From contig NC_030850.1 in assembly GCF_000208745.1 (NCBI RefSeq), positions 6,304,684-6,368,683 on the forward strand: a stretch of DNA of 64,000 nt, in the 5' to 3' direction. Position 1 is the stretch's first letter. Each line of letters begins with the position of its first letter. Source of the stretch: Theobroma cacao (taxonomy: Eukaryota > Streptophyta > Magnoliopsida > Malvales > Malvaceae). Positions 1-14,100 of the stretch are shown piece by piece. The translations under genes and the position numbers were made by a program. The notes beneath the pieces were generated by a model. That model worked only from the letters and a program-made list of their open reading frames with translations, had not been told where the DNA came from and made no database searches.

Positions 1-2819
1 AGAGAAAGCCAATGTAAACTTTGCACATGCAATCTGTTTTATTCTCTAAATTACTTTAATTTGATTAAAAATAAATAAAATAACTCGTAAATGAAATTTA
101 ATTCTGATTATCCATAAGTTTGAGATTTTATTTTATCTTTAATTTATTTTAATTTAATTAGAAATAAATGTGATAACTTATAGATGAAATCTAATTGCAT
201 CATCCATGAGTTTTTAAAATTTAATTAGCCAATTATGTGTTTTCTTCAGATTTACCAAATGACTTAAAGACTTTTCAATTAATTTATTTAACAGCACATG
301 GAAATTTGATTAGTTTTTTGGTGAAATCAAAAGAAATTGAAGGATACATGGTAAATGGTTAAAAATTTTTGTTTTTCCACACCTTGATATCGAATAAAGA
401 AGATACACATCCATGCATACATACATACATATTATATAAATATATGAAGTTGGAAAAAAAAAGTTCAGTGTGTTTGGCAATAAAGTTAAAAACTATTCGA
501 GAAAGTATGTGAAAAAATGGTGCAATGAGAGATTTTTTAGAGAAGCCAAGGGAACCGTGATCAGCATATCCCCCTGGCTTAGCTGGCTCTATACGGGAAG
601 TGTGTGCAAATTATTGTTCACAAAAAATTGACGTGACGCAAAACTGTACTTAGCTAGACAATACATTTTTACTTGAAACAGATAAGGACAGTATACGTAA
701 AGCAAATGGAACATCATTATGCATTCTTCTTATAATTCAGAACAATCATCCTGAATTTGTTTAAAGATATATTAAACAAATATTCATAAAATTATTATTT
801 TATTATTTCGATAATAAGATAACATAGTATTTATTTAATTTTTTATTAAAAAATGATTCTAATTATTATTATTTGTTTGAATAAAAGGACACATGGTTTG
901 TTATTATAATATACCATTATTAAGAGACTAAGCAAATTCACACGAGCGAATTTTAATACGAAACTATTCGCATCACTTTCCAACTCAGGGTTGTCTCCAC
1001 TCTGGAAATAGCAAAAATAAAAGGGGAAATAGTAACCCCTCCCAAAAACAGACGGGCATATAATCGGTTTTTACAGTTATTTTTGGATCTTTTTTCTGTT
1101 TACGACGACATCACCAAAATTTACCTTAAATCCTCTGTCACTCAACGCTCTCTTTTTGTGTGTAGAAACTTTCAATACTCGCTTTCTTTAGTTGCCACGT
1201 CACTCGGGGATTTTCTTACAACCTTTTAAAGACAATGATTGGATGAACGTTGACACGTGGAAGTTAATGAAAGCGAGTAGCCAATGAAAGTTAAACAGTA
1301 CTTTCAGCCATGAGAATAAAAATAAAATTCTTTTGCGGGAGGGGAAAGGGAGAGGCGGGGTTGATATGACTGTCAGTCTGTCACCGTCACTTTCTCTTTC
1401 TCTCTCACAAGGTAATACTCCGGACCCACAAGAACGCTATCATTTCCCCGAGCGAGGTCCCACAGTTGATGGGCTCCTCATCAAAAAATTGAAACAATAA
1501 TACCCTTATGAATTTGGGCACTGAAAATTGAGAGATGGGTCTCTGAATATGAAGGGAAAAAAGGGGAGAGTCTTCCCCTTTGTTTGATGAAGATGAGTAG
1601 ATGATGATGATGACGATGATGATGTGGAAAGGGCAGGTAGGTGGGACCTAAAAACTGCAATAGACACGTGCCACTGTCCAGGATGCTGACGTGGCCCAAT
1701 AGCACACGTAAGGTGCAGTGTTGCTCCATCAATCGCTTTGACCACTTGGTCACCGACAAGAGCTGGCCAGCCTGTCACTGTTACTCTAACCTCTTACGTA
1801 CATACATTACATGACTAAACTGTTCCCCTCGTATCTCATTTTTCCCATAAATCTTCTTCCATTTTAACTTTTATCCAATAAAAACAGATAAATAGATTTA
1901 CTCAATCAATTGTACAAACGTAAATACTGTAATTCACAAAAAGCATCAGTTCGAAATTAACATCTGCTTAATAGGATGTGTGTAACGTACCATACTCATA
2001 CCATGTAACTCATTCTTTATCGAAACAGACAAAATCACCAATACGTCAATCTCTTCTTCTTTTTTTATCTTCGTTACTATTTTGTTTTATCGCAATTTAG
2101 GGCTTTGACGTAACAATAACAACAACAACAGAATTTCTAAAGTGACAGGCACATATGGGAGTTCGCAAATTGACCCCTGGAAACACTTAAGCGAATAAGA
2201 GAAGAGAAGGAAAAAAAAAATAGAATAGAAAGGAACACCACACGTGCGTCAACACGCGCACGCAATAATTGAGGGCCCCACTTGAATGGCTAGGTGGGCC
2301 TACTTTTTTAGGTTTGTTAGGTTTTTACTATATTTTGATGGCCAAAAACATAATTTTGGCCTTCCTGCTTGGGGGGCGCAGGGTAAGGAGGGGAGAAAAT
2401 AGGGGGAGGGGGGTATAGGATAAAGAAAAGAAAGAGAAAGTCCAAAGTCCCTTTTTCTCTGTCCTTTTTGGGTTAGATTTTTGTTAATGATGGATTAATG
2501 AAGTGGGATTAAGGGGTTAAGAAGCTAGGGGGTGTGGGGACTCGCACTCTTTTTTTTGTTATCGAATGTAAAGTACCAAAGAGAGATGAGAATGAAAAAT
2601 CAATGGCACACGGGAGAGATGATGACATGAAAAGAGAGGGACCCTTCCCTAACCCCTAATTATTTTGCTATCAATACATAGAAAGAGAGAAAGAAAAGAC
2701 ACAACGTGAGATGAAATTGGGTTTTCCCATTTTGGGCCTATATTCAACTCAAAGCCCAAGATCATTTGAACACTAGTTAAATAAAAACATGGAAAACTTA
2801 GTGAAAACAACGACAAATA

Positions 2820-2839
2820 ATATATATATATATATATAT
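2820..2839. repeat. (TA)n microsatellite
   Basis: A run of about ten TA dinucleotides, followed directly by alternating GC (a short gcgcgc tract). It lies in intergenic sequence. Confidence 0.9.
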
Positions 2840-5049
2840 GCGCGCGTGCATGCTTGACTTGAACGCCATAAATTTAGACGATCAACCTCTTTAAGACACA
2901 ACACCCGGTTGACACAAAGACATGCTAATAGAAGAAGCGCAATAATGTTTGCAAGCTAAGGCTGATATGATGTTGGTGTCCCTTCAAATGACAAAAAGGA
3001 AATTTCATGCAAACGAAATCATTGAAAGAGATTTTGCAGTTGTATGAGATGGCTAGTTGAACACGTTAAAACATAATTTTCTTTTGTTTGTTTGGGGGGA
3101 GAACGAACGATGGACCTAAGATGTTGTAGTCTTAATTCATACATATATATACACATATATACATCTCCACCTACTAAATAATTTATAGCAGCTGTTCCCA
3201 GCCACCTGTTGTCCAAATGTTAGGCCACACCATGACTTAATTATCCACAGGGTGGAACAAACAATGGGGGACCCAAATGCAGCAGAATTTGAACTAACTT
3301 GCCGGCATTACGCGATTACAATTCCATTACACCCCCCTTTCCTTTGAATTTTATGCGCAAACCTCTTCCCCACATATCCGCAACTTGCCTTGACTCAAAA
3401 CTCTTTGTAAAAATCTTGATAGGAAACAATGACTATGGCATTGCCTAATCTTGGAAAAACGTATAGAAATTGGAAGGAGTGGCACTCATATTCTGTCTTT
3501 TGTGTGATATTTTGGAACTCATCTCGCTTAGCTAATTTTTACCCCAATGGATATGTTTATCAAACGATTTTGACAGATACAAACTGGCAATCAAGAACCA
3601 TTTTGCATTGGCTCAGTGGGAACGTGTGGGACAACTTAGCATTGCCCTTTAATCTAATTCATTGATGACCTTTTCTTAGGGACACACGTTGGGTTGTATA
3701 TCAATGAAGGGCTATATTCGGTTAAGCAGCCATTTTCTGGACCTCAAATAACGGTGGGAAGGAGTCCGGTACAACCCTAAAATAGGCCTGCATCAAAGTA
3801 CAAAACTCAGGAGAGAAGCTGGGAAGTACATGCTTTTCTTAAGTCCAAGTAGGCAGTTCCATTTAGACTAGATTGCTTAACCGAGTTGCCTACTTCAAAA
3901 TCAAATGATCAATAGATCAAAACAGCTTGTCTGTGCCTAACGTACTGTGTTTGCCCTTTTCATCATGTGGTCAGTAGACGCAAAAGTGAGTTTCATGTGA
4001 AGATTCCTTCCTTCAAGAATCCATAAGAAACACCAACTCTTTTAGTCCTAATCTAATTCAGGGTTTTTACTGTAAATATCAATACAACTACAGCAACAGC
4101 AACAGCAACAATGATGGTCGGAGATAAACAATGAAGAAGTTAGGGGATGGATGGAGTTGATGCTTCCAAGTGAGCATAATATTCAAAACTAAATGCTATA
4201 AATGAAGAGATTTTTCCAGTTCACCAATGGGGGGCCTACAAGGCTCGAAAACCTGATCGATGACCACGTGCACGTGTGCAGCAGGTGCCGAACACTATTA
4301 ATGGCTGAATTAACCACAAACTTCACTCTCTTGGCATGAATGCATCATTCCCTGTACCCTAAAATGAGAGAGGCTTATCTCAGGCCGAGCCGTTGCCCAG
4401 TTGTTTGACGAATTGATGGGCCAAAAATAAAAAATCAATGCCTTGGGACCCCTATGAATGACGTACAAGAAAACTCCTGTTGAAAAAAAGCTCAAACATT
4501 CAAGGATTCCCCTGTTTTCTTCTCTCATGGCTCATGCATTTATATGTATACACACAGATCAAATATCAGCATTTAGTAAGATCTTTAAGTGTTCTGATCC
4601 CTGGACAGTACTCACATTTGCTAGCCCCAGTACCAATAGTAAAAAAAGCCTGGAATTTATTAGTTTCCTGTCTCACATGCAAAGGGAAATTTATCGACGT
4701 AAAGCCAGGAGAAGAACCCGACGCTGCATTTCAATTAACACCCATGTAGGGCTACCTGAATAATTAGACAAATGGACAAAAGGATACAAGCCTGGTTCTT
4801 ATACATTACCAACAACAAGGGAAAATAGATTGAAAAGCAAGGAAATAAATTACTATTAAAAGTATTATTAGAGGGTAAAAAATGCTGTTTCTGCAGGGAA
4901 TTTGCTCCCTCTCAACAGCATCCTTTCACGTGAATAAATTCAAGGACAGGAAAATAATTAACCATGATGTGTGAAAAAAAAAATTATAGTGATTTGGAAT
5001 TTTGCTCCTCTGTGTAAATAGGTTCCTGGAATCCGCTGACTTAAAACGG

Positions 5050-5050
<1 letters not shown>

Positions 5051-5082
<32 letters not shown>
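5051..5082. repeat. (CT)n(AT)n compound microsatellite
   Basis: A CT run passes directly into an AT run, about 32 bp in all. It sits about 40 bp beyond the stop codon of the minus-strand transporter and so probably lies in its 3' UTR. Length variation between individuals is likely. Confidence 0.85.
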
Positions 5083-5120
5083 CTTTTCCTTTTACTTTGT
5101 TAAACCTGTGACTGAGTTTT

Positions 5121-8100
5121 TTAGACCTTCTCGTCTGTCTCGGTGGAATCTGATAACTCATCCTGTTTTTGCGACTTGTTGCTTGGAACTGGATAAATCC
5201 GACGCTCCTTCCCTCCTGGCTTGGATGAGGCATTACCATACCAGACCATTCCTCCTACTGCAATGACCATGCCCAGAATTACGTGTAGATTAAGACCCTC
5301 TTTCCCAAAGAAAATGAACCCTAAGATGAGGACAAGAATAGTCTTCATATGGCCAAGCACTTGGAATGATACAGCCGTGAACCTGCCAATGCAGATGAAC
5401 TGGCTGAGGTTGGTCCCCACTGCAATGGTGCACGACAGGATTATGAAAAACTGCAAGCAAAGAGCATCACATATCATTTACAGTAGTCATGATTATCTCC
5501 AAGCAAAATCTGTTTATATTCATACATTAACTTGCACATGCACTACCGAAAGTAGACTTTACAACCATGGTCCTCCATTTTGGAGACAGCATAGGACAAA
5601 ATATCTGGTGATTCGGAGGATGTGAGGAAATGAGGCTTGGGGTTGAGATTCTAGGTCTGGGCTGTAATGTTGTTCACAAAAACCAGCAGACAAGGATCAT
5701 CTACCATTTTCACTATCCTAATTTTAAGCATAAGATGTTAGAAGCATGATCTCACTCAATGCTTTCAAATTCTAAAAATGTCATGTAATGTATGCAATGG
5801 GAAGGTTAACTGCAGCCAGCTGGATTACAAAAAAATAAAAGAAAAGAGGAGCAAATAATCAAAATCAACATAGTGGCTAAGAATGCATGCCAGTCCTATA
5901 CCTTTAAACTTAAAATACAGATATGCAACTAGACACAGCTTATAAAACCTTGAAAAGAAGAACCTTATTAAAATACCTCTTTTCTATTTGAATTTATAGC
6001 ATGTGAATTACTATTTGTCAGAGGATTGAGAAGGAGGTAAACCCAACTCTACTCTGGAATGGCTGATATATTAAATATTGTGGAAGCACAAATTGATGCA
6101 GAAACTTAGCATACATTTATGCCAACCCAAAATAAGTAAGGAAACCAATAGTTGACTTCTATTTTAAAGATAAAAACATGGACAACTACACCCAAATTGG
6201 CAAATCATGCTTTAAATGGAAGACAAGATTACTCTTTCTCATTAAGATCATTTCACTGATTGGTTATTCAAGCAAAATGCATATCCATAAGAGAGAGAGA
6301 GAGAGAGAGTGAGAGAACTATCTATATATAAAGCACTCAAAAAATTGTATCAAATAATTAAGCTTTACTAATAACATTATAAAAGTACTTCCCTAGCCTG
6401 GTGATAACAACTTCAGTGCCAAGCAATGGGCTAATTTTCTTCTTCAATCAATTATCAGGCATTCCAATAAGCTAAAACAGTCAAAACTAATGAATTAGTT
6501 ATCCTAGGCAGTGTGAGTTGTGCTCTAGAGGTATTGCTGCTCTTGTATTTTAGGAAAGTTTGGTAGGAGAGGGGGAAAAGACAGAACCATTTGCACTTGA
6601 AGATCTGAAATTGATAAGATTGATATTCGAATCTTCCATATTTTCTTCTTTGTGCATAGCTGTCATAACCATGTGCAGGAATGGAAATCACCTCTCAGTA
6701 GGAACACAAAGAAATACAAAGACATTCTCACATTATTGTTAGCAACCAAAGAGCTTTTTCTGGGTCTGTCAGGTGTATCCTCCTGCCCTCCTTTTTGTGC
6801 CAATTAGATGTGTCACAATGAGAGTACCAAAATAAAATTGTTCTAGACATACAAAAGCACCAACTTTGACAATGGCCCTAATGAATAAGCTGGTGCAAAT
6901 AATAACAGCCATAATTGGGAATGCTAGCTATTGCAATGACAATGAAAGACATTTAGCATTTTATGAACACTCAAAGGCTGCAGATAAAGAGTGAATGCTC
7001 ATTATAAATGGAAGTTTATCCATAAATGTACCAATATAACTTAATTTAGAAGTATAAACACAACATGCATTAAATAATTGATCAGCCACAATGATTTCAT
7101 GAGTATGCAGATGGTAGTAAAATGGAGCAGTATTATAAGTCATGCTTAACAACTAAAGCGTATTCAACTCTGATAAGAACCTTACCACTGATATCACAGT
7201 GTAGTCATAGGCATAAACCTTTTTCTCTGTTAACCAATAGTCGACAAAAGGACCAACTAACAGCAGGCTTGCAGCTTGTACTGGAGCAGTATGTCCCAAT
7301 AAATCGAATGATCCTAAAGAATGCTTCCTTTGAAGAAAATGTACATACTGAAACAAAGAAGGAAAAGAATAAAAAAGAAAGACCCAAAACATCAATCCGT
7401 AAACAAGATTAGGTATGGTTGATGTCTCATTTCCTGAATGGACTTCAGCCATGACAAACACATATTGAACCTTATTCAATCATAAAATTATTGGACATAC
7501 TACCCAAAATCTTCTTCCAACTTATTGCATCTTCTACAAAATCAGGATATTGGTGCAGAGTTACTTACATACTGCTGGAGGGCTGTGCTCCAGACTGCTA
7601 TTACAGCAGCTAAAAAACCCTTGAAATTGACACTCACATCTGTAACAGTACAGACTGCAACTCCAAGGAGAACTACTACTATGCTAAGCTTCGTATCCCT
7701 TGAGTAGCGGACCTTGTCGAAAACAACTTCCAGAAAGCAAGATACTGGTATCATGCTCAACTTTGCTATCTGAGAATATTTTTTAAAGAAAACAATGTAT
7801 CATAGTTCCAAGAGATCAAACATAGAAGATAATAATAATAATCTAAGTCACTAAGGCTGACCTGATAAAAGCCCACTGAATTCCACATCAAACTCACATT
7901 CATTCCAACAATAGAGAAGTTTGCAAACAAGACAAATTTGAGAAGCTCGGGTAATGGTAAATAAGAGCCCTGAATATAACCCAGCCATCTAAGAAGAACA
8001 GTCAACAAGGTTGTTGTAGCAAAATGCAAACCCGTTAATGTTGTAGCTGCAGCACAGTAATAAATGGGACACAACATCAGGGTTTGCCAGAAATGCTCAG

Positions 8101-9724
8101 GTAAATTTTGTTAACATTTGACTTGCTTCATCAGAAGCAACATAGTCAAAACAAGATATATTTTTCATATGTAAGATTTTTTTGGTATCAAGAGCTTTGA
8201 GCTACACAATGGGAGGTAGCCCTCTCTCATCCCACAAATCTCACCCCACATAGGATTTGAACCAAGGATCTCCAAGATGGAGGCTCAAGTTCTGACTGCT
8301 GGGGTAACCCCTTGGGGACTTTTCATATGTAAGATTAAAATGAAAACAATTCTTTGTTTATCCAACTTTAAAAATTCTGTTCACTTCTTCACCTTCATCT
8401 ATTCATAAAAGTTCTCCCCATTAGAAAGGCATTATACCTCAACATATTCATAATTCTAAAGTCTGGTTTGGAATCTTCCAATAAATTTCTTAAACTTGTG
8501 TATCCAATTGTATTTTTACAATATAATAGTATTTGTTTAAACCATGCTTAGATTCCATCTGAGATGTAAAGTAACTAGATATACATATTTGCATTGACAA
8601 AATGCAACTGCAAAACATCATCAAATAACTTCAAGTCTTCAACCCCTTAGAATATGTCCAGAGGGTTCTTAAGCAAATACTTTTCCACATAAATGTCATA
8701 TCTCTATACAAAATTGTAATGTCCTATATAGAGTGGTGTGACATATATCTTCCTGCATAGTTAACTTATTTGTTCATGTCTATAACAGTTACTAAGCCTT
8801 TCCAAAAATTTAGGGCCTGCTTGAGTTTTGAAGTATTTTCCATGATTCATCTCCACTTTTACTCTAAATATAATCTACGTAAACTGGTAAATAACTAAAT
8901 CTGGGAAACCTTGTTTTACTAGTTCTATGGAAAGTTGAGAAACAATTTAAAATTGCTGAACAATTCATTTATCTTCTTCCAAATGTAAGTAAAAGTGGAA
9001 ATGGAAAATGAGGTACATTTTCCAAAACTAAATGGTCCTTAAGCTGTTTCCATTCAAAATCTAAACCAAAATTGAAGAGGAACCATTGTCCTAGTTGACA
9101 GGGGCAATCTTTTAAGATGGATGATTTGTAAGGTTTGAGATTGTCTGACTATTAGCTATAAACCAAATTTCTGCTATGGGTCAAAAGAAGATTGCTTTTA
9201 TACTTATTTAGCTTTGACCACATATAATTATTTTCCTAATTTAATAATGGACTGAACTTTTCAAGAAAATATTATTTTTTGGCATATAAAATGGAAAAAA
9301 GAATATAGGAAGATAACTTTTTCCCCAATAAAACTTCTGGGTTTCTCTTTGCTTTTCCTATTCAACTAACAAACACATCCTAAGCGAATGGGAAAACCAA
9401 ATCAATGTCCTTCAAAAACTATTTGTCTTGCTACTCTGTTTCACCCTTTTAGGTTGATCATATGGAGCTCAGACCCATGGAATAACAAGACTATATAGAA
9501 ACACAATGAACATAAAGCGCATGATCTGTTAGGTATGTAATGCAAAGGCAAAGTTTATCATAATTTGCAAGTAAACTGTTCATTGAGAACATACCAAAAC
9601 TGAAGCCATGCGTAGCCATCAAGGCTTTATTGACCATGATTATACCCACAGATGTGACAACATTGAAAAACCACGATGCCACATCCAGAGCTGCCTTCCT
9701 ATCAGCCTTGCTTGCAGACGACAT
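5121..9724 (-). CDS. URGT: UDP-rhamnose/UDP-galactose-type nucleotide-sugar transporter (NST-KT1/URGT clade)
   Basis: Golgi-membrane antiporter of the drug/metabolite transporter superfamily; relatives import UDP-rhamnose and UDP-galactose for cell-wall pectin synthesis. Five coding exons on the minus strand: 9595-9724, 7862-8046, 7569-7769, 7186-7347 and 5121-5450. They have GT-AG borders and closing phases and give 335 residues, a normal family length. The start begins [10 protein letters not shown] and is followed by hydrophobic segments. Recognisable family blocks are [11 protein letters not shown] (exon 1), the [15 protein letters not shown] block (exon 2), [10 protein letters not shown] (exon 3), and [20 protein letters not shown] plus [13 protein letters not shown] (exon 5). 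The C-terminal tail is hydrophilic, as in relatives. Substrate preference inside the clade (URGT versus other NST-KT members) is inferred from overall resemblance only. The translated sequence carries no internal stop. Confidence 0.9.
6293..6310. repeat. (GA)n microsatellite
   Basis: About nine GA units inside intron 4 of the nucleotide-sugar transporter. Confidence 0.85.
8162..8336 (-). mobile_element. tRNA-derived SINE with 17-bp target-site duplication
   Basis: A roughly 141-bp insertion (8179-8319) is flanked by the same 17-bp word, ttttcatatgtaagatt, at 8162-8178 and 8320-8336. Read on the minus strand it contains a tRNA-type B box (ggttcaaatcc, 8253-8263) and ends in a short A tract. 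That is the structure of a plant SINE: RNA polymerase III promoter, A-rich tail and perfect target duplication. It sits in intron 1 of the coding part of the transporter, in the same orientation as the gene. The A box is not clear. The perfect duplication suggests a fairly young insertion. Confidence 0.75.
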
Positions 9725-9822
9725 TTTTAACTGTAGTGTCCAATTTATCAAGCAGAGTATTTGTTTCTCAATTTCATGTGAGCAAAAATTACGTTCTGGT
9801 GTCAAAGAACCAGTAGCTGTAC
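9725..9822 (-). other. 5' UTR part of the transporter's first coding exon
   Basis: Upstream of the start codon the minus strand has a pyrimidine-rich tract ending in gatacag, a good acceptor, which places the exon start at 9822. This implies a 5' UTR intron of about 1.2 kb reaching to a donor near 11002. It is inferred from splice signals only. Confidence 0.5.
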
Positions 9823-11002
9823 CTGTATCAACATATCATTTGAAAAAAAGAGAAGGTTAAAGAAGGCACAAACAAAGCATCCTCTTGTAATAAAGACAAT
9901 GACCGAAGTTGTCTTTAGCAGAAATAAAGGCAGCATATGATGCATAACATTTTCCATTGAACCAGCATTAGAGGAGTAGGATTTGGATTTTAAGTTCAAA
10001 TTTATTTATTGGGGATTGGTTTAAAGAAGCTGGATCTGAAATTAAGCCAGATCCATTTGGAATTTTCGAAAGGGCAAAATTTAAGATTTCAAATTACTTT
10101 TCAAGATTGGTATTTTGCAAATCCAATCCAATTAAAATCTTGAATCTCAGATCCAAACTGAATATTTTCAAATTCAAGAATTTTAAGTAAGTCAAAATAT
10201 TTGATATCCAAATCCAAATTTAGGGTCCCAAAATGCAACCAAAGAAATTCCTACACTTATAGTCAACAGCAGAGCAGCCAAATTTCAGTACTTAAAGCTG
10301 TTTAATAGCTAAAGCAATATAACAGAAATGACGAACAAAGAAACATAACAAACATGGCCCCATTTTCTTTTACTCTTAAGCTTTCTTTATAACAATCTAT
10401 AACTACTTATTCCATTAAGAGTTAGAACCAAAAAAAAAAAACGATGCCACAAACTAGGACATCTTCATTGCCTTTCCTCCATTAATGAAACAATAGTTTA
10501 TATATTTGTCCGCCCGGGATTTGCCCATTTTTATTCAAAAACTCAAGCAAAAGATCAAAAATTGGAACTTTTCCAGCTACATGAATTTGGCCAGCTTGCT
10601 AAGATCTAAACTTATAATATGAATACTAAAACTTTCAAATTTACCTGCATTACTAATAAATTTTCAGTTCAAAAAGTTATCAAATTTAAAATTTATGCAT
10701 TTGCTGAGAGTTTACAATAATGATCACAACAAAAATGAAAAAAAAAAGTAAATTTGGAGAGACATTTTGCTATTTCTAGGCAGATCCGTCACTTTTTAAC
10801 GTTATTTAATTAAGCTTCATTTCTAAAAAATAAAAAATTCCACAATTTCATTCCAAAAATAGCATTCTTTTTTTTTTAAATAAAAAAAGCAGAGTAAAAA
10901 AACCAAAGCACATCAAAGCGAAATTAAAAAAAAAAAAAGTTGTGAAACGATCAAAACAGCATTCTTCGCAAAATACAAACAAAGAATCGATTCGAAACAT
11001 AC

Positions 11003-11110
11003 TTCGGAAAGAAAAGGAGGAGATTCTTTTCCCGCGAAACAAACGGAGGCGAGAACGAATTTTAACGAACCTGAGAAAATAAGAAGAAGAAGAAGAAAGC
11101 AGGAGAGTCC
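11003..11110 (-). other. Probable non-coding first exon (5' UTR) of the transporter
   Basis: On the minus strand a CT/TTC-rich leader, typical of plant 5' UTRs, ends in CCGAA followed by a GTATGT donor at 11002. A GC-richer patch and a TTC-repeat lie just upstream, consistent with a transcription start around 11100-11150. No translation is proposed. RNA evidence would be needed to fix the ends. Confidence 0.45.
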
Positions 11111-14100
11111 AATGAGGCCCCCTTGGGATTTGCGCCGTAAATAGGAATTCTTTTTTTTTTTTTTTGAGAATGAATGAGAGAGAAACAAATACTATCTTTC
11201 CTTATTTGCAGTTATAGCTCGATTTCAAATGAGTTTCCTTGTCTCGCCATTAAAGAAATAGAGAGAGAGAGAGAGAGAGACTCAAGAGTCAACAGAAGGA
11301 AAAAAATGGAATTCATTCATAATTTTCTCTTTATGCTAAAAAAAATTAGAAATCAATCTAATCATTAATTAACCTAAGGTTTATGAAGTAAGTACATATT
11401 TGACCTAACTTTTTTTCAACTTATCTATTTTTTAAAAATAAAAATCAGGTTAAATATTATTTTTTGAAAAGTTCTTAAAAAAATATTATTTTTTTAAAAA
11501 AAAACTTAAAAAAAACTCTAAATATGAAACTTTTTCTTCTCTTTTTTTAAAAATATAAAAAAAAAATTATTTTTATTCCAAAAATATCTTTATTTGTTAA
11601 AAATAATTACAATATTACCTTTTAAAAAAAATAAATACCTTTTATGATAATTTTAATAAAAATTAAACTTATAAAAATAAATTTATCAAACAATTTTAGT
11701 TTAATTTTAAAAGTTATTATTTTTTATAAGAACTTCATAATAACTTTTAAATTAAAAAAAAATCAGATCAAACAGGCTCTAAAAGCAAGAAAAGCAATGT
11801 TCTATACGAAAAATAAAATAAAATTATGATTTTCTCTTGTGATATGATTAATAATTAAGAATTTTCTCTGTTCAAAAAAGAATAATTATAACTAGGAGCT
11901 TCTTTACAAAGGTGGGACTTGGACGTCTAAGGGCGGTCCATAAATGTTATTGTCTTAGTCCATTTTCAAGATTAGATTTTTGAGTAAATGTGTTTGTTTC
12001 CTCAACTAGTCATTTTCTTTCTTGTTTTCAGTGTTGTCAGTGTGAATTATTTCCCTCAAGAATATATATTATTTCCACTTATAATGAAAATGAATGAAAA
12101 TGAATTACTATATTATGATAGCTATTTGATTTTCCAAGAAAAAAATTATGATAGCTACTTTATTAGTTTTTTTTTTTTTGCCTGCTTTAAATTGTGTCAT
12201 AACTTGATGGCTCTTTTGACAATTCCTTTCTTCTTTCTGTTTGATGTGGCAGAAAATGTAAAGAGTAAAAATTAGTGTATGATTCTTTTAATGTTTTGTT
12301 GACTCTAGTAACCAATTACCTTGGCATAAATTATCTGTACAAAATGTATTTTTTAACATTTAAATATTTGACTTTATGGGTATTTACGTATTTTTATTTA
12401 AAAATTAGAATTGAATTCTCTGTTTTTTGAATTAAATATATATTCTTGGAGCTTTGATGTATTTGTTGATTGAATCATATGACTGAAAGTAAAGATTAAA
12501 GACACTTCTTTATACCTTTAATCTTGGCTTAAATTTTGGCATAAGGAACTCCTAACTTTGCTTATCAATAACACAATCTTCCACAAAGTGTAAGTTAATC
12601 TATCTTCACAACTTATTAACTTGCTACTCCCAAAATTCGTAATTTTAAAGCTAAAGCTTTACTTTTCATGCATACATAACTTACAGGCATGTGTGTACTT
12701 CCATATCATGAGCACTGTCTAGGTGTTTCTCTTTTTTGGGTTAAGGTAGTTGTCCATAGCGGAATTTTTTTTTTTTTTGTTTTTGGTTAAGCTATTGTCT
12801 GTATCCATCTTCTATTCATAACGTGAACTTGTTACCAACTCTTTGAAAAAGAATCACGTTTTTTTCGTTAATATATAACTTTGAACAATAAATCTATGTT
12901 GAATCGAAAAATTAAATACGTATAGGATATCTCTTTAAAAAAAAAATAAAAAATATCAATAAAATTCGAGAGATGGGTGAAAAGTACACGATATGGAGTA
13001 TAGACTTTTCCCGATGGCTTAAAAGTCATGGGGCATGGTTAGGCAGCCACCCCACCACCTTAATTACTCAAGCAGCCTTCCTATTGCTCTCGTACCTTAA
13101 CCATCATCCATGTACCAGAAAAGAATTAGGCAGAAATGAACGACACTAACGGCTTATGAATAGAGGAGTTCTTTGCTCCTTTTCTCAAGTTTGACTCTGA
13201 TTGAGGGAATTGGATGAATTTGAAGGATTCCATTTTATGCTTTAGAATTGAAGCTCTAATATTTAATCTGAATGAGTCGTGTTTCTTCTTCAACTGTTTC
13301 TGCTATGCTTCTTCTTTGTTTTAATTTATTCAAAGGAAGCAATCTGGTGCCTTTACATGCCTTAACTAATAACTGCATTGCCCAACTCCAACGAAAGAAG
13401 CTTGGTTTCTTGGGCTTTTTTGAGACTTTATGTTTTGTGCATGCATCGAGAGTCCTTTTCTTTGCCACAAATAAAGGAGTTCCAGCTAATAGATTGAGTG
13501 TTGATTTAGGTTAGGAAAACTAGATATTAGTAATTTTAAAGTCTTAGACTGGCACAAAACGAATAAGATTTTATTAGTTTTTCATGAAATTAAAATTTAA
13601 CAAAATATTGAAATATTATCTTATCTTAAATTACTTACATATAATAAATGACATCAGAATCTATAATTTATGTATAATATTTCATTTTAACTCGTAACCT
13701 TTTAAAATTATAACTTTGAATCTACGATTTATTAAAAATATTATCTTACAGAATATCCCAACTTAATGCCATGCACGAGACAAAAAAAAAAATGAACCTA
13801 TTTAATATTTTGAGTTGAAATTTATGTTATATAGATGTTCACAGATGCTAAAGGAGCTGATGGAATAGATAGATTTATAATCTTTTCAAACTATCAAGGA
13901 TCAAAATCTAAGTTTTAATATCACGAATAAAAATAAAATATTGTGTAAAAATTATAAATTGTTGATGCATTTTACTTCATTATATGGATTGTAAAATTGA
14001 ATAAACAGTTTTCTATAAATTTGTTTCATTCCAATTATACAAACATAAACATTAGAATCAACAGGACAAGATAAAAAAAAATGAATTAATAAGTTATTAA

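Larger units (their letters stand above)
1..5120. other. Intergenic region, no supported gene
   Basis: No open frame here shows family similarity or splice-linked coding structure. The sequence is AT-rich with purine or pyrimidine tracts. Three ACACGTG (G-box/ABRE-like) motifs occur near 1253, 1664 and 2240, and a GAT-trinucleotide-rich tract lies near 1598-1625. These look like promoter or upstream sequence, possibly of a gene outside the window, but I cannot assign a target. The right end probably includes the 3' UTR and downstream flank of the minus-strand transporter. Confidence 0.55.

Noticed and set aside
1481..1778. Two overlapping minus-strand frames with Ser- or His-rich runs
   Set aside because: The runs come from a GAT-type trinucleotide repeat read in two frames. 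There is no family similarity.
3429..3665. 78-codon plus-strand frame
   Set aside because: Isolated, no similarity, no splice or promoter context, composition of non-coding sequence.
5221..5625. 134-codon plus-strand frame
   Set aside because: Exact antisense of the last exon of the nucleotide-sugar transporter.
13256..13514. Opposed frames of 70 and 80 codons, the minus one basic (KKPKKPSFFRW)
   Set aside because: The minus frame begins with GTG rather than ATG, and neither matches a known small-protein family. It could be real but is not supported.
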